Notes under the pieces: model-generated
What the model saw: only the letters and a program-made list of their open reading frames with translations
Databases searched by the model: none
What the model was told of the DNA's origin: nothing
Part shown: piece by piece, positions 1 to 10,065 of the stretch
Numbering within the stretch: the stretch's first letter is position 1
How the letters are laid out: each line of letters starts with the position of its first letter
Position numbers and translations under genes: made by a program
Assembly: GCF_016907235.1 (NCBI RefSeq)
Contig: NZ_JAFBBO010000001.1
Span: forward strand, 3,224,001 to 3,288,000
Direction of reading: 5' to 3'
DNA: 64,000 nucleotides
Source of the DNA: Oerskovia jenensis
Lineage (GTDB): Bacteria; Actinomycetota; Actinomycetes; Actinomycetales; Cellulomonadaceae

Positions 1-279
1 TCGGCGGACGCCGGCGAGGGGGCCGGGCCAGGAGCGATCTCGGCCCTGACGGGCCCCGTGTCGCGCGGGGACGTCGGCACCGTCGCCGAGCACCTCGAGG
101 TGCTGCGGGCCCTGGCGGTGACCTCGGCGCACGAGACCGTGCCGCGCGTCGCCGCGACCGACGTGCCCGCGTCCTACCGCGAGCTCAGCCGGGGCGCGAC
201 CAGCCGGGCCCTGGCCGCGGGGCGCATCGACGCCCGCCAGGCGCAGGCGCTGCTCGACGTCCTCGAGGAAGGTCAGTGA
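1..279 (+). CDS. DUF2520 / Rossmann-like protein, C-terminal end only
   Basis: Open from the first base in frame 1, so the window holds only the last 92 residues. The visible part includes TGPVSRGD, followed by EHL and a [13 protein letters not shown] helix. This is the C-terminal helical region of the DUF2520 family, whose N-terminal half is an NAD(P)-binding Rossmann fold related to ketopantoate reductase and pyrroline-carboxylate reductase. The stop overlaps the panC start (TGATG at 277-281), so the two are translationally coupled. In other actinobacteria this family sits just before panC, which suggests a link to pantothenate synthesis; the actual reaction is not known to me. An internal GTG at 58 is not the start. 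Confidence 0.75.
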   Translation, partial: SADAGEGAGPGAISALTGPVSRGDVGTVAEHLEVLRALAVTSAHETVPRVAATDVPASYRELSRGATSRALAAGRIDARQAQALLDVLEEGQ

Positions 280-1322
280 TGTCCGTACCCACGTCCCCCA
301 CCAGGACGCTGCCGCGCGTCGTGCGGACGCGCAGCGAGCTCCGCGGCGCCCTCGCCGCCCCGGTCGGCGCGACCGGCGCACCTGCCGTCGCGGCGCCGTC
401 GGGCCGTGGGAGCGAGCACCCCGACGTCCCGCGTGACGCGGCGGCGAGCGGTGCCACCACCCGCGAGCGGGCCGTCGTCATGACCATGGGTGCGCTCCAC
501 GACGGACACCTCCAGCTCGTGCGCGCGGCGCGCGAGCGCGTGGGGCCCACCGGGCAGGTCGTCGTGACCGTGTTCGTGAACCCGTTGCAGTTCGGCCCGG
601 GCGAGGACCTCGACCGGTACCCGCGCGACCTCGACGCCGACGTGGCGCTCCTCGCGGGGCTCCCCGAGCCCGCGCCGGGCCGCCCTGCCGTGGACCTCGT
701 GTTCGCGCCCCCGGTCGAGGAGATGTACCCCGGCGGCGACCCGATCGTGCGCGTCACGTCCGGACGCATCGGCACCGTGCTCGAGGGCGCGTTCCGCCCC
801 GGCCACTTCGACGGCGTGCTGACCGTCGTGCTCAAGCTCCTGCACCTGACCAGGGCCGACGTGGCGTTCTACGGCGAGAAGGACGCGCAGCAGCTCCTCG
901 CGATCCGCCGCATGGTCGCCGACCTGGACGTCGACGTCGAGGTCGTCGGGGTGCCGATCGTGCGCGACGAGGACGGCCTCGCGCTGTCCTCGCGCAACGC
1001 CTACCTGTCCGCGACCGAGCGGGCCGACGCCCTCACGCTGAGCCGCGCGCTGCGCGCCGGGGCGGCGGCCGCGGCGGCAGGGCAGGGTGCCGCCGCGGCC
1101 ATCGAGGTGGCCTCGGGAATGCTCAACGAGCACCCCGGCGTTGTGGTCGATTACCTCGCACTGGTCGACCCGACTACCGTGGACGACCTGGAACCGGAGT
1201 ACGTGGGACCCGCGCTGCTGCTCGTGGCGGCACGCGTGGGCACCACCCGACTGATCGACAACCTGGCCGTGGACGTGGCAGACCCCGCCGCGAGCACGGC
1301 CCGCCCAGGAGGCACGCAGTGA
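279..1322 (+). CDS. panC: pantoate--beta-alanine ligase (pantothenate synthetase)
   Basis: Joins pantoate and beta-alanine with ATP to make pantothenate in the cytosol. The nucleotidyltransferase motif MGALHDGHL (the HxGH-type site) lies near residue 70, followed by [17 protein letters not shown] and [19 protein letters not shown]; a later [10 protein letters not shown] and LSSRNAYLS are also typical. Length is 347 residues against about 280-310 in most relatives. The excess is an Ala/Gly/Pro-rich insertion of about 40 residues between the first helix ([13 protein letters not shown]) and the first catalytic motif. Start ATG 279 overlaps the upstream stop; GTG 276 is one codon earlier and less likely. 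Its stop overlaps the panD start. Confidence 0.96.
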   Translation: MSVPTSPTRTLPRVVRTRSELRGALAAPVGATGAPAVAAPSGRGSEHPDVPRDAAASGATTRERAVVMTMGALHDGHLQLVRAARERVGPTGQVVVTVFVNPLQFGPGEDLDRYPRDLDADVALLAGLPEPAPGRPAVDLVFAPPVEEMYPGGDPIVRVTSGRIGTVLEGAFRPGHFDGVLTVVLKLLHLTRADVAFYGEKDAQQLLAIRRMVADLDVDVEVVGVPIVRDEDGLALSSRNAYLSATERADALTLSRALRAGAAAAAAGQGAAAAIEVASGMLNEHPGVVVDYLALVDPTTVDDLEPEYVGPALLLVAARVGTTRLIDNLAVDVADPAASTARPGGTQ

Positions 1323-1804
1323 CCCAGACGGGACCGCAGGCCGGCACGCGCCGCCCCGCTTCCTTGCAACGACCCATGATGATCGGCAAGATCCACCGCG
1401 CCACCGTGACGCAGGCGGACCTCCACTACGTCGGGTCCGTGACCGTCGACGTGGACCTCCTCGAGGCCGCCGACATCATCTCCGGCCAGCAGGTCGACAT
1501 CGTCGACGTCACCAACGGCTCACGCCTGACGACCTACGCGATCCCGGGCGAACGCGGCTCGGGCAAGGTCTGCATCAACGGCGCCGCCGCGCACCTCGTG
1601 CACCCTGGCGACACCGTGATCCTCATCGCCTACGGCATGATCGCCGACCACGAGGCGCGCCACTTCCTGCCGAACGTCGTGTTCGTCGACGGGGACAACC
1701 GCATCGTCGAGGTCAGCGAGGAGCCCGGCCTCGTGCCCGAGGGCTACGACCTCGAGCCGAGCGGCCTGCCCATCGCCCCGTTCCAGTCCGCCACGGCCGA
1801 ATGA
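1319..1804 (+). CDS. panD: aspartate 1-decarboxylase precursor
   Basis: Makes beta-alanine from aspartate, feeding PanC. It is made as a proenzyme that cleaves itself at Gly-Ser to form the pyruvoyl cofactor. With the GTG start at 1319 the cleavage pair in HYVGSVTVD is Gly39-Ser40, and [13 protein letters not shown] and ILIAYG follow as in the family. GTG 1319 overlaps the panC stop. However, family members normally start with the [15 protein letters not shown] segment, so ATG 1376 or 1379 may be the real start; there is no good Shine-Dalgarno before it. The C-terminal tail (about 25 residues) is longer than in E. coli. Confidence 0.95.
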   Translation: MTQTGPQAGTRRPASLQRPMMIGKIHRATVTQADLHYVGSVTVDVDLLEAADIISGQQVDIVDVTNGSRLTTYAIPGERGSGKVCINGAAAHLVHPGDTVILIAYGMIADHEARHFLPNVVFVDGDNRIVEVSEEPGLVPEGYDLEPSGLPIAPFQSATAE

Positions 1805-3564
1805 CCCAGGCCGCGGAGGCGCACGTCTCCACCGACGGGGCGCCCGTCGCGGCCCCCGGTACCGCTCCCGTCGCGGTGGGCACCGGGGAGCGCGCGCCCC
1901 GCCGCCTGGCCCGTCGCCTCGCCGCCCCGGCCCCCGGCTGGACGACCACGGTCGACGCGATCGTCGTCGGCTCCGGCATCGCCGGGCTCACGGCCGCGCT
2001 CGAGCTGCGCACACAGGTGCCGCGCGTCCTGCTCGTGACCAAGGGCGAGCTGTCGTCCGGGTCCACGGTCTGGGCGCAGGGCGGGATCGCCGCGGCCCTC
2101 GACCCCTCGGACTCCCCGGCCGCGCACCTCGAGGACACGCTCGCCGCGGGCGGCGGGCTGTGCGACCCCGCCGCGGTCGAGGTCCTCGTGACCGAGGGGC
2201 CCGCTCGCGTGCGTGAGCTCGTCTCGCGCGGCGCGAACTTCGACCTCGCCCCCGGCGGCGACATCGCCCTGACGCGCGAGGGCGGGCACCACGCCGACCG
2301 CATCGCGCACGCGGGCGGCGACGCCACGGGCGCCGAGATCTCCCGGGCGCTCGTCGCCCAGCTCGAGGCCGTCCTCGCCGACCCCGGGATCGAGGTCATC
2401 GAGAACGCCCTCGTGCTCGACGTGCTCACCACGTCCCCCGACGAGCCCGGCGGCCCGCGCGCCTGCGGCGTCACGCTGCACGTGCGCGGCCAGGGCTCGC
2501 GCGACGGCGTCGGGGCCGTGCTCGGCCGCGCGGTCGTCCTCGCGACGGGCGGGATCGGGCAGGTCTTCCGCTCCTCGACCAACCCGCCCCAGGCCACGGG
2601 CGACGGCATGGCCGCCGCGCTGCGTGCCGGGGCGACGCTCGGGGACGTCGAGTTCGTCCAGTTCCACCCCACCGTGCTGTGGCTCGGCCTGGGCGCGAAG
2701 GGGCAGCTCCCGCTCATCTCCGAGGCGCTGCGGGGTGAGGGCGCGATCCTCCTCGACACCGACGGTCACCGCTTCATGCCCGCGGTCCACCCCATGGCCG
2801 AGCTCGCACCGCGAGATGTCGTCGCGCACGCGATCGTGCGGCAGATGGCCGCGACGGGCTCGGACCACGTGCTGCTCGACGCCCGCCACCTCGGCGCCGA
2901 GTTCCTGCGCAAGCGCTTCCCGACCATCACCGAACGGCTGCTCGACCAGGGCATCGACCTCACCGAGGAGCCCGTCCCCGTCGCGCCCGCCCAGCACTAC
3001 CACTCGGGCGGCATCGTCACGGACCTCCACGGGCGCTCGACGCTCGACGGCCTGTACGCCGTGGGCGAGGTCGCGTGCACGGGCGTGCACGGGGCCAACC
3101 GGCTCGCGTCGAACTCGCTCCTGGAGGGACTGGTCTTCGCCTACCGGGCCGCGCAGGAGATCACGGCCCGGGTGGCCGCCGGCGAGCTCCCGCTCGGGAC
3201 GCCCGTCGAGCGCGACGGCGAGGCGGCCCTCGTGCCGGCCGCCGCACGGTCCCGGGTCCAGTCGGTCTCGTCGGCCGGACCGGGCGTGATCCGCAGCGGC
3301 GAGGGGCTGCGCGCCGCGGCCGACAAGCTCGCGGCGGTCCGCACCGACGCGCACCGGTCCACCGACGTCGTCGCCGCGCCCCAGACCGCCGAGTGGGAGA
3401 CGACCAACGTGCACCAGGTCGCGACCGTGCTCACCGAGGCCGCGCTGCTGCGCGAGGAGAGCCGCGGAGGCCACTTCCGCACGGACTTCCCCGAGGTCGA
3501 GCCCGCGTGGGCGCGGCGGATCGAGATCACGCTGGGGGCCGACGGCGAGCTGCGGATTGGCTGA
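1801..3564 (+). CDS. nadB: L-aspartate oxidase
   Basis: FAD enzyme that oxidises aspartate to iminoaspartate, the first step of de novo NAD synthesis. After an Ala/Pro-rich N-terminal stretch of about 50 residues, the dinucleotide-binding motif [14 protein letters not shown] appears, then [10 protein letters not shown] and the active-site region [23 protein letters not shown] and [16 protein letters not shown] complete the flavoprotein pattern of the succinate dehydrogenase/NadB family. Length 587 is normal or slightly long. ATG 1801 overlaps the panD stop (ATGA). NadA, the usual next enzyme, is not in the window. Confidence 0.96.
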   Translation: MTQAAEAHVSTDGAPVAAPGTAPVAVGTGERAPRRLARRLAAPAPGWTTTVDAIVVGSGIAGLTAALELRTQVPRVLLVTKGELSSGSTVWAQGGIAAALDPSDSPAAHLEDTLAAGGGLCDPAAVEVLVTEGPARVRELVSRGANFDLAPGGDIALTREGGHHADRIAHAGGDATGAEISRALVAQLEAVLADPGIEVIENALVLDVLTTSPDEPGGPRACGVTLHVRGQGSRDGVGAVLGRAVVLATGGIGQVFRSSTNPPQATGDGMAAALRAGATLGDVEFVQFHPTVLWLGLGAKGQLPLISEALRGEGAILLDTDGHRFMPAVHPMAELAPRDVVAHAIVRQMAATGSDHVLLDARHLGAEFLRKRFPTITERLLDQGIDLTEEPVPVAPAQHYHSGGIVTDLHGRSTLDGLYAVGEVACTGVHGANRLASNSLLEGLVFAYRAAQEITARVAAGELPLGTPVERDGEAALVPAAARSRVQSVSSAGPGVIRSGEGLRAAADKLAAVRTDAHRSTDVVAAPQTAEWETTNVHQVATVLTEAALLREESRGGHFRTDFPEVEPAWARRIEITLGADGELRIG

Positions 3565-3595
3565 GGCACTCCGACCGATCTCCCTCGGCGGGCGG

Positions 3596-3601
3596 TAGCG
3601 T
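3596..3601 (+). promoter_or_regulatory. -10 hexamer TAGCGT for nadC (leaderless type)
   Basis: TAGCGT lies 7 bases before GTG 3609, so transcription would start at or next to the start codon. It overlaps the alternative GTG at 3600, which argues for 3609. This would give nadC its own promoter just behind nadB. No clear -35. Confidence 0.45.
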
Positions 3602-3608
3602 GAGCGCC

Positions 3609-4520
3609 GTGAACTCTCCCTCTCCCATCGAGCCCGGTCTCGACCCCCTGTGGGTCGCCGACATCGTCACGCGCGCCCTCGACGAGGACCTCGGCCCCAC
3701 GCCCGGACGGGACGTGACCACCCAGGCCACCGTGCCGCCGTCGGGCACGGGGACGGCTCATCTCGTGGCGAGGGCCGACGGCGTCGTGGCGGGCCTCGTC
3801 GTGGTCGAGGAGGTCACCCGGCAGGTGTCCGAGCGCTTCGGGCTGGCGCCCGTGACCGTCACCTTCACCGCGCAGGACGGCGACGCGGTGACCCGCGGGC
3901 GCGTCCTCGCGGCCCTCACGGGCCCGGTCCAGGTGCTCCTGACGGCCGAGCGCACCCTTCTCAACCTCGCGAGCCGTGCGAGCGGCGTCGCGACCGCGAC
4001 GAGGGCCTGGGCCCGCGAGCTCGACGGCACGGGGGCGCAGGTGCTCGACACCCGCAAGACGACCCCGGGCCTGCGGGCCCTGGAGAAGTACGCGGTCCGT
4101 GCGGGCGGCGGCACGAACAAGCGCATGGGGCTGTACGACGTCGCCATGGTCAAGGACAACCACGTCGTCGCGGCCGGTTCGGTGAGCGGCGCGATCGAGG
4201 CCGTGCGCGCGATGTTCCCCGACGTCCTGATCCAGGTCGAGGCCGACACGACCGACCAGGCCCTGGAGGCCCTCGACGCGGGCGCGGACTTCCTGCTGCT
4301 CGACAACATGCCGACCCCGGTGCTCGCCGAGACCGTCCGGCTCGTGCGCGAGCGCGAGGGCGCCCCGGGCGGCCCCGCGAAGATCGAGCTCGAGGCGACG
4401 GGCAACCTGACGCTCGACCGGGCCCGTGAGGTCGCCGGGACGGGCGTGGACTACCTGTCGGTGGGGGCGCTCACGCACTCGGCGCCGATCCTCGACCTCG
4501 CGCTCGACCTGATCGGCTGA
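3609..4520 (+). CDS. nadC: nicotinate-nucleotide pyrophosphorylase (quinolinate phosphoribosyltransferase)
   Basis: Converts quinolinate and PRPP to nicotinate mononucleotide. Diagnostic stretches are ERTLLNLASRASGVAT, LDTRKTTPGLR, EKYAVRAGGGTNKRMGL and MVKDNH, which carry the substrate-binding Arg, Lys and His residues, and a late IELEATGN. About 303 residues from GTG 3609, or 306 from GTG 3600; I prefer 3609 because a -10 hexamer sits 7 bases upstream of it and covers the other GTG. It lies 44 bases after nadB, so readthrough from the pan-nad operon is also likely. Confidence 0.95.
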   Translation: MNSPSPIEPGLDPLWVADIVTRALDEDLGPTPGRDVTTQATVPPSGTGTAHLVARADGVVAGLVVVEEVTRQVSERFGLAPVTVTFTAQDGDAVTRGRVLAALTGPVQVLLTAERTLLNLASRASGVATATRAWARELDGTGAQVLDTRKTTPGLRALEKYAVRAGGGTNKRMGLYDVAMVKDNHVVAAGSVSGAIEAVRAMFPDVLIQVEADTTDQALEALDAGADFLLLDNMPTPVLAETVRLVREREGAPGGPAKIELEATGNLTLDRAREVAGTGVDYLSVGALTHSAPILDLALDLIG

Positions 4521-4617
4521 GGCGCCGGGGTCCGGCCGGCCCAGCGCCGGATCACCCGGGGTCGGCCCGGCCCGACCGGGGCGCCGCGGGCCCGGACCCG
4601 GCCCCGCTTCGCCCCGG

Positions 4618-4623
4618 TAGAAT
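4618..4623 (+). promoter_or_regulatory. -10 hexamer TAGAAT for lysS (leaderless type)
   Basis: TAGAAT, a near-consensus -10, ends 6 bases before GTG 4630, so the mRNA should start at the GTG without a leader. There is no Shine-Dalgarno before this start. Confidence 0.6.
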
Positions 4624-4629
4624 CGTCGC

Positions 4630-6198
4630 GTGACTTCCCCCGATCCCGCTGCTGCCGCCGTGCCCGCCGCCGATGCCGCTCCCGTCGTGAACCCCGACCC
4701 GGTCGAGGTCGACGAGACGGACGACCTCCCCGAGCAGCTGCGGGTCCGGCGCGAGAAGCGCGAGCGCCTGCTGGCGCAGGGCGAGGAGGCGTACCCCGTC
4801 TCGGTGCCGCGCACGCACACGATCGCCCAGGTCCGCGAGGCGTACGACCACCTGGAGAGCGGTCAGGAGACCGACGACGTCGTGGGCGTGGCGGGTCGTG
4901 TCGTGTACCTGCGCAACACGGGCAAGCTGTGCTTCGTGACCCTGCAGGACGGCGAGGGCAACCGTCTCCAGGTCATGCTGAGCCAGGCCGTGGTGGGCGA
5001 GGAGTCGCTCGCGGCGTTCAAGGCCGACGTGGACCTGGGGGACCACCTGTTCGCGCACGGCCGGGTCATCAGCTCGCGTCGTGGTGAGCTGAGCATCTTC
5101 GCGGACGAGTGGAAGATCGCGGCGAAGTCGCTGCGCCCGCTGCCCGTGCTGCACAAGGAGCTCTCGGAGGAGAGCCGTGTCCGTCAGCGCTACGTCGACC
5201 TGATCGCCCGCCCTGCGGCACGCGACATGGTCCGGCTGCGTGCGGCCGTGGTGCGGTCGCTGCGCGAGAACTTCCACGAGCGCGGCTACCTCGAGGTCGA
5301 GACCCCGATGCTCCAGACCATTCATGGTGGTGCGGCGGCTCGTCCGTTCACGACGCACATGAATGCGTTCGACATGGAGCTGTACCTGCGCATCGCGCCT
5401 GAGCTGTTCCTCAAGCGTGCGGTCGTCGGCGGCGTGGAGCGGGTGTTCGAGATCAACCGCAACTTCCGTAACGAGGGAGCGGACTCGACGCACTCGCCGG
5501 AATTCGCGATGCTCGAGGCGTACGAGGCCTACGGTGATTACAACACCATGGCCGAGCTGACCCAGAACCTCGTCCAGCGTGCGGCACAGGATGCGCTGGG
5601 AACGACCACGATCGACCTTCCCGACGGTGAGCAGTACGAGCTCGGCGGGGAATGGGCGCAGCTCAAGATGTACGACTCCTTGTCGGCGGCGCTGGGTGAG
5701 GAGATCACCCCGGAAACCTCTGTGGAACACCTGTCCAAGATCGCGGACCGCCTCGAGATTTCGTACGACACCAAGCGTGCCGGGCACGGCAAGCTCGTGG
5801 AAGAGATCTGGGAGCACCAGGTGGGCGACCACCTGTACGCGCCGACATTCGTCCGTGACTTCCCGGTCGAGACGTCGCCGCTGACCCGGGACCACCGCAC
5901 TGTCAAGGGACAGGTCGAGAAGTGGGACCTGTACGTCCGGGGATTCGAGCTCGCGACGGCCTATTCCGAGCTCGTCGACCCCGTGATCCAGCGTCAGCGT
6001 TTCGAGGCGCAGGCGGTCCTCGCGGCCGCGGGCGACGACGAGGCCATGCGTCTCGACGAGGACTTCCTCACAGCGATGGAGTACGCGATGCCGCCCTCGG
6101 GGGGCATGGGAATGGGTCTCGACCGCCTTCTCATGGCGCTGACCGGTCACGGTATCCGCGAGACGATCCTCTTCCCGCTGGTCAAGCCCGCGCAGTGA
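4630..6198 (+). CDS. lysS: lysine--tRNA ligase, class II
   Basis: Charges tRNA-Lys with lysine. After about 40 variable residues comes the OB-fold anticodon-binding domain ([21 protein letters not shown]). The class II catalytic core follows, with motif 1 around [17 protein letters not shown], motif 2 around [13 protein letters not shown], and motif 3 near the end, [11 protein letters not shown]. 522 residues is normal. Codons from about 5300 on are richer in CGT, GGT and AT-ending codons than the neighbours, as is common in highly expressed actinobacterial genes. It starts at GTG 4630 with a -10 hexamer immediately upstream and probably forms its own unit. Confidence 0.97.
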   Translation: MTSPDPAAAAVPAADAAPVVNPDPVEVDETDDLPEQLRVRREKRERLLAQGEEAYPVSVPRTHTIAQVREAYDHLESGQETDDVVGVAGRVVYLRNTGKLCFVTLQDGEGNRLQVMLSQAVVGEESLAAFKADVDLGDHLFAHGRVISSRRGELSIFADEWKIAAKSLRPLPVLHKELSEESRVRQRYVDLIARPAARDMVRLRAAVVRSLRENFHERGYLEVETPMLQTIHGGAAARPFTTHMNAFDMELYLRIAPELFLKRAVVGGVERVFEINRNFRNEGADSTHSPEFAMLEAYEAYGDYNTMAELTQNLVQRAAQDALGTTTIDLPDGEQYELGGEWAQLKMYDSLSAALGEEITPETSVEHLSKIADRLEISYDTKRAGHGKLVEEIWEHQVGDHLYAPTFVRDFPVETSPLTRDHRTVKGQVEKWDLYVRGFELATAYSELVDPVIQRQRFEAQAVLAAAGDDEAMRLDEDFLTAMEYAMPPSGGMGMGLDRLLMALTGHGIRETILFPLVKPAQ

Positions 6199-6300
6199 GC
6201 CGCGAGGCGGGAGCCCGCCCGTGTCGTGCGGGCGGGCACGAGGCGGCGGGCGCGGGATGCGCGCCCGCCGGACGCGCACCCCGCACGCGTGCGGCGGTCG

Positions 6301-6306
6301 TAGACT
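6301..6306 (+). promoter_or_regulatory. -10 hexamer TAGACT (leaderless type)
   Basis: TAGACT lies 7 bases before ATG 6314, consistent with a leaderless mRNA for the small membrane protein; no Shine-Dalgarno precedes that ATG. Confidence 0.5.
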
Positions 6307-6313
6307 GGCCCGC

Positions 6314-6493
6314 ATGAGCGATTTCTGGCCTGCCGTCTATGCCCTGATCCCTTCGGTCGGGGTCGGCATCCTCTTCTATTTCGCGATGCGCGCCATCATC
6401 CGCGCGGACCGTAACGAACGGCACGCCATGGCCGAGCTCGACGCCCGGACGGAGCGGGCCGACGCCCGTGCGCGGGCGTCCGAGGAATCTTAG
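6314..6493 (+). CDS. small single-pass membrane protein of unknown function
   Basis: 59 residues. Residues 4-27 (about FWPAVYALIPSVGVGILFYF) form one membrane helix, followed by a charged, Arg/Glu/Ala-rich helical tail, perhaps a short coiled coil on the cytosolic side. I chose ATG 6314 because it begins directly at the membrane helix and has a -10 hexamer 7 bases upstream; longer versions from upstream codons read through the intergenic region. Similar short proteins occur between lysS and lsr2 in relatives, but I know of no assigned role. Confidence 0.7.
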   Translation: MSDFWPAVYALIPSVGVGILFYFAMRAIIRADRNERHAMAELDARTERADARARASEES

Positions 6494-6522
6494 GTTCCTT
6501 GCGAGTTGCCGCGACACGCGCT

Positions 6523-6551
6523 TTGACTTTGACGTCATAACCTCGTAATGG
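6523..6551 (+). promoter_or_regulatory. lsr2 promoter, TTGACT-17-TAATGG
   Basis: -35 TTGACT at 6523-6528 and -10 TAATGG at 6546-6551, 17 bases apart, within a locally AT-rich patch that stands out from the surrounding sequence. Expected start of transcription near 6557, giving a leader of about 43 bases before lsr2 that carries a GAGG ribosome-binding site at 6589-6592. The AT-rich DNA could itself bind Lsr2, allowing self-control; that part is inference. Confidence 0.6.
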
Positions 6552-6599
6552 CACACTTCGAGATACCAGCATCAATTCTCGAAGACGCGAGGTAGCACA

Positions 6600-6935
6600 G
6601 TGGCACAGAAGGTCCAGGTAATTCTCGTCGACGACGTCGACGGTGGGGTCGCGGACGAGTCCGTCACGTTCGCCCTCGACGGTGTCTCCTACGAGATCGA
6701 CCTCAGCTCGGCTCACGCCCAGGAATTGCGCGACGCCTTTGCGTCGTGGGTCGGTCACGCACGCAAGGTCACGCGCGGCGGCGCTCGCCCGGTCGCGCGC
6801 AAGACGCGTTCTTCTGCAGCGGGTCCGTCGCGGGCGACGGAGATCCGTGAATGGGCGCGCTCCAACGGTTACACGGTCAGCGAGCGCGGTCGTATCTCGG
6901 CCGACGTCCAGCAGGCTTACGACGCGGCGCACTGA
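6600..6935 (+). CDS. lsr2: Lsr2 family nucleoid-associated protein
   Basis: A small DNA-bridging protein that coats AT-rich DNA and silences foreign or horizontally acquired genes, the actinobacterial counterpart of H-NS. 111 residues. The N-terminal beta-rich dimerisation domain (KVQVILVDDVDG, then TFALDGVSYEIDLS) is followed by a basic linker. The C-terminal DNA-binding domain (IREWARSNGYTVSERGRIS) contains the AT-hook-like Arg96-Gly97-Arg98. GTG start at 6600 with GAGG 8 bases upstream. A strong hairpin follows the gene. Confidence 0.97.
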   Translation: MAQKVQVILVDDVDGGVADESVTFALDGVSYEIDLSSAHAQELRDAFASWVGHARKVTRGGARPVARKTRSSAAGPSRATEIREWARSNGYTVSERGRISADVQQAYDAAH

Positions 6936-6953
6936 TTTCTTTCGCTGCGTGCG

Positions 6954-7012
6954 GTCAGGGGCGTCCTGACCGGTTCTCCGTCCTGCGGAGGGCTGGTCAG
7001 GGCGCCCCTGAC
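6954..7012. terminator. long nested hairpin after lsr2
   Basis: Outer arms 6954-6963 and 7003-7012 (GTCAGGGGCG/CGCCCCTGAC) enclose a second perfect stem 6965-6971/6995-7001 (CCTGACC/GGTCAGG), and inside it 6976-6980/6986-6990. There is no T-run, as is usual in GC-rich actinobacteria. It probably ends the lsr2 transcript before the lactonase promoter. Confidence 0.65.
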
Positions 7013-7029
7013 GCGTGTCCGGGTGCTAC

Positions 7030-7035
7030 TAGGCT
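7030..7035 (+). promoter_or_regulatory. -10 hexamer TAGGCT (leaderless type)
   Basis: TAGGCT ends 6 bases before ATG 7042, predicting a leaderless mRNA for the lactonase-mshA unit. Confidence 0.55.
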
Positions 7036-7041
7036 CTGTGC

Positions 7042-8184
7042 ATGACTTCTACGACGCCGCCCGCGGCGGCCGGCACGGACTCGCGGACCCTCTGGCTCGG
7101 CACGTACCCCGAGGGCGCGGAGCCCGGGAGCGGCGAGGGGGTCTGGCGGTTGTCGGTCGACGCCTCGACGGGGGCGCTGGGTGCGCCGGTCCTGGCGGCC
7201 GTGACCCCGTCGCCGTCGTTCGTCGCGCTCGACCCGAGCGGCACGCGCCTGTACGCGGTCTCCGAGACCGAGCAGGGGGCCGTGAGCGGCTTCGAGATCA
7301 CACCGGGCGGGGGCCTCGCGCCGCTGGGCACGGTCCCGAGCGGGGGCACGTACCCGTGCCACCTGGTCGCGACCGACGAGGCCCTGTGGGTCACCAACTA
7401 CGGGGACGGCACGTTCGCGGTCGTCCCGCTCGACGCCTCGGGCGCCCCGACGGCGCCGCTGCGCCTGCGGCACCGAGGGACCGGGCCGGACACGGACCGC
7501 CAGGAGGGGCCGCACGCCCACTTCGTGGCAGCGGTCGCGGGGGAGCCGGTCGTGGTGGACCTGGGCACGGACGAGCTCCGCGCCTACCCGCACTCGCTCG
7601 CGGAGCTTCGCGCCCTCGCCGAGGGACCCGACGGCGGCAGCCCGGCCCGCGTCGTGGCCGGCTTCCCGGGGGGAGCCGGACCGCGGCACCTCGCGGTCCT
7701 CGACGGTGCTCACGGCACACCCGCCGCGCTCTTCGTCGCGACCGAGCTCGACGCGCGTGTCTACGTCCTGGTCCCTACCGACGGCGGCACCTTCGAGGTG
7801 GCCGGCTCGGTCGACGCGACGGCGGCCCCGCTCCCGGCGGGCGGGCGCAACTACCCGTCGCACGTCGCGCTGAGCGCGGACGGCTCGCGCCTGTTCGTCG
7901 CGATCCGTGGCGCGGACGTCCTGTCCACGTTCGCGGTCACGAGGCCCGACGGCGCTGCTCCCGTCCTCGAGCACCTCACCGACACCCCGCTCGGTGGGGC
8001 CTGGCCGCGGCACTTCGCGGTGCTGGCTCCCACGGGTGAGGGCATCCCCGCAGCGGACCTCGTGGTGGTCGCGAACCAGAACTCGTCGAACCTCACGGTC
8101 CTGCGGATCGACCGGGTGGACGGTGGGGGCATCGTCGTCGACGAGCTCGCGGTCCCCGTCCCGGCCTGCGTCGTGGAGGCCTGA
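7042..8184 (+). CDS. lactonase-family seven-bladed beta-propeller (6-phosphogluconolactonase-like)
   Basis: 380 residues with no signal peptide. Repeated blade-like strands such as [45 protein letters not shown] and the GPHAH motif identify the Pfam lactonase (YbhE/Pgl) family. Family members hydrolyse 6-phosphogluconolactone, but many relatives have other or unknown lactone substrates, so the exact reaction is uncertain. It lies 5 bases upstream of mshA and appears to be co-transcribed with it. Confidence 0.8.
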   Translation: MTSTTPPAAAGTDSRTLWLGTYPEGAEPGSGEGVWRLSVDASTGALGAPVLAAVTPSPSFVALDPSGTRLYAVSETEQGAVSGFEITPGGGLAPLGTVPSGGTYPCHLVATDEALWVTNYGDGTFAVVPLDASGAPTAPLRLRHRGTGPDTDRQEGPHAHFVAAVAGEPVVVDLGTDELRAYPHSLAELRALAEGPDGGSPARVVAGFPGGAGPRHLAVLDGAHGTPAALFVATELDARVYVLVPTDGGTFEVAGSVDATAAPLPAGGRNYPSHVALSADGSRLFVAIRGADVLSTFAVTRPDGAAPVLEHLTDTPLGGAWPRHFAVLAPTGEGIPAADLVVVANQNSSNLTVLRIDRVDGGGIVVDELAVPVPACVVEA

Positions 8185-8189
8185 GCGCC

Positions 8190-9449
8190 GTGAAGGACTC
8201 GCCGCGCATCGCGATGCTCTCGGTGCACACCTCGCCGCTCGACCAACCCGGCACGGGCGACGCGGGCGGCATGAACGTGTACATCACCGAGCTGTCGCGG
8301 GCGCTGGCGCGACGCGGTGCCAAGGTCGAGATCTTCACGCGCGCGACGTCGTCGGCCCAGCCTCCCGTGGTCGAGGCCGAGGACGGCGTCCTGGTGCGCC
8401 ACGTCGTGGCCGGACCGTTCGAGGGGCTCGACAAGAACGACCTGCCCGGCCAGCTCTGCGCCTTCACGGCCGGGGTCCTGCGGGCCGAGGCGCGTCGGGA
8501 CGCGGGCTGGTACGACGTGGTCCACACGCACTACTGGTTGTCCGGCCAGGCGGGCTGGCTCGCGGCCGACCGGTGGGACGTGCCGCTCGTGAACTCGATG
8601 CACACCATGGCCCGCGTGAAGAACGCCGCCCTCGCCCCGGGGGACGCCCCGGAGCCGCTCGGGCGGATCATCGGCGAGGAGCAGGTGGTCGCCGAGGCGG
8701 ACGCACTCGTGGCGAGCACGCCCGAGGAGTTCAAGGACCTCGTCGACGAGTACGGGGCGGACCCCGCGAAGGTGCACGTCGTGCCGCCGGGCGTCGACCT
8801 CGACCTGTTCTCGCCCCCCGCCGCGGGGCAGACCAAGGAGTCGCTGCGGGCTGCTCTCGGGCTGCCCACGACGGGCAGGCTCGTGCTGTTCGCGGGGCGC
8901 GTCCAGCCGCTCAAGGCTCCCGACGTGCTGGTCCGGGCGCTCGGCGTCCTCGCGGACCACGACGAGCCGCTGCCGACCCTCGTGGTCCTCGGCGGTCCGA
9001 GCGGGCGCATGACGGCCGTGCGCGAGCTCGAGGCGTTGGCCTACCAGATGGGAGTCTCCGACCACGTGATCGTGCGGCCTCCGGTGCCGCGCGACGAGCT
9101 CGTGCGCTACTACCGCGCGGCGGACCTCGTCGCGGTGCCCTCGCACAACGAGTCGTTCGGGCTGGTCGCGGCCGAGGCGCAGGCGTCCGGCACCCCCGTG
9201 GTCGCGGCGGCCGTGGGCGGCCTGCGGACGGTCGTCGAGGACGGCGTCTCCGGGATCCTGGTGCCCGACCACAACCCGTGGACCTGGTCGCGGACGCTGA
9301 GCGACCTCCTCGCCGACGACGCGCGCCGTGCGGAGCTCGCCTCGGGTGCCCGGCGGGTGAGCGAACGCTACGGCTGGGACGCGACGGCCGAGGCCATGCT
9401 CGCGGTGTACGAGCAGGCGGCCGAGGTGCGGGCGCGCCGACCGCGCTGA
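8190..9449 (+). CDS. mshA: D-inositol-3-phosphate glycosyltransferase, first step of mycothiol synthesis
   Basis: Transfers GlcNAc from UDP-GlcNAc to inositol-3-phosphate, committing to mycothiol, the main actinobacterial thiol. The N-terminal signature [19 protein letters not shown] is characteristic of MshA. Later [21 protein letters not shown] and the GT4-type acceptor/donor stretch [22 protein letters not shown] follow. 419 residues is typical. GTG start at 8190 has GGAGG at about 8174-8178 within the end of the lactonase gene. Other msh genes are not in the window. Confidence 0.96.
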   Translation: MKDSPRIAMLSVHTSPLDQPGTGDAGGMNVYITELSRALARRGAKVEIFTRATSSAQPPVVEAEDGVLVRHVVAGPFEGLDKNDLPGQLCAFTAGVLRAEARRDAGWYDVVHTHYWLSGQAGWLAADRWDVPLVNSMHTMARVKNAALAPGDAPEPLGRIIGEEQVVAEADALVASTPEEFKDLVDEYGADPAKVHVVPPGVDLDLFSPPAAGQTKESLRAALGLPTTGRLVLFAGRVQPLKAPDVLVRALGVLADHDEPLPTLVVLGGPSGRMTAVRELEALAYQMGVSDHVIVRPPVPRDELVRYYRAADLVAVPSHNESFGLVAAEAQASGTPVVAAAVGGLRTVVEDGVSGILVPDHNPWTWSRTLSDLLADDARRAELASGARRVSERYGWDATAEAMLAVYEQAAEVRARRPR

Positions 9450-9492
9450 GCAAGGCGGTGGTGCTGGGCCCGCCCGGCCGGGACGCCCGCGG

Positions 9493-9930
9493 TCAGTCCC
9501 GACGCTCCAGCACGAACACCGGGATCTCGCGGTCGGTGCGTTCCTGGTAGCTCGCGTAGTCGGGGTAGGCCGCGACGGCGCGCTCCCACCACAGCGCCTT
9601 CTCGTCGCCCGTGACCTCGCGGGCCGTGTAGTCGTGGCGCTCGGGCCCGTCCTGGAGCTCGACGTGGGGGTCCGCGACGATGTTGTGGTACCAGACGGGG
9701 TGCTGCGGGGCCCCTCCGAGCGAGGCGACGACCGCGTAGTCGCCGTCGTGCTCGACGCGCATGAGCGGGGTCTTGCGGATCTTGCCGCTCTTCGCGCCGA
9801 GGGTCCACAGGATCACGACGGGCATGCCGCGCAGGGTGGTGCCCTTCGTCCCTCCGGAGCTCTCGTAGAGCTCGGCCTGTTTGCGGGCCCAGTCGCTCGT
9901 GCTGGGTGCGTACTCTCCGGTGATCGGCAT
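9493..9930 (-). CDS. nitroreductase/deazaflavin (F420)-dependent oxidoreductase, Ddn family
   Basis: 145 residues on the minus strand, converging on mshA. The pattern [26 protein letters not shown], then [21 protein letters not shown] and late [21 protein letters not shown], is typical of the DUF385/Ddn split-barrel family. These proteins bind deazaflavin F420 or flavin and reduce quinones or nitro compounds. The physiological substrate is not deducible. Start ATG at 9930 is the only sensible one. No link to the neighbouring genes is evident. Confidence 0.85.
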   Translation of the reverse strand: MPITGEYAPSTSDWARKQAELYESSGGTKGTTLRGMPVVILWTLGAKSGKIRKTPLMRVEHDGDYAVVASLGGAPQHPVWYHNIVADPHVELQDGPERHDYTAREVTGDEKALWWERAVAAYPDYASYQERTDREIPVFVLERRD

Positions 9931-10065
9931 ACCTGGTGCAACGCGTGGCGCGCGTCACCATTCCCGGGCCACGTGCCGACGAGAGATTCCCGTTCCGTAG
10001 ATGTTCGGTGACCATTTCCCGGGACAGCGCGGTCGCCGGGTCCCTCGTGCGGCAGGATGGTCACC

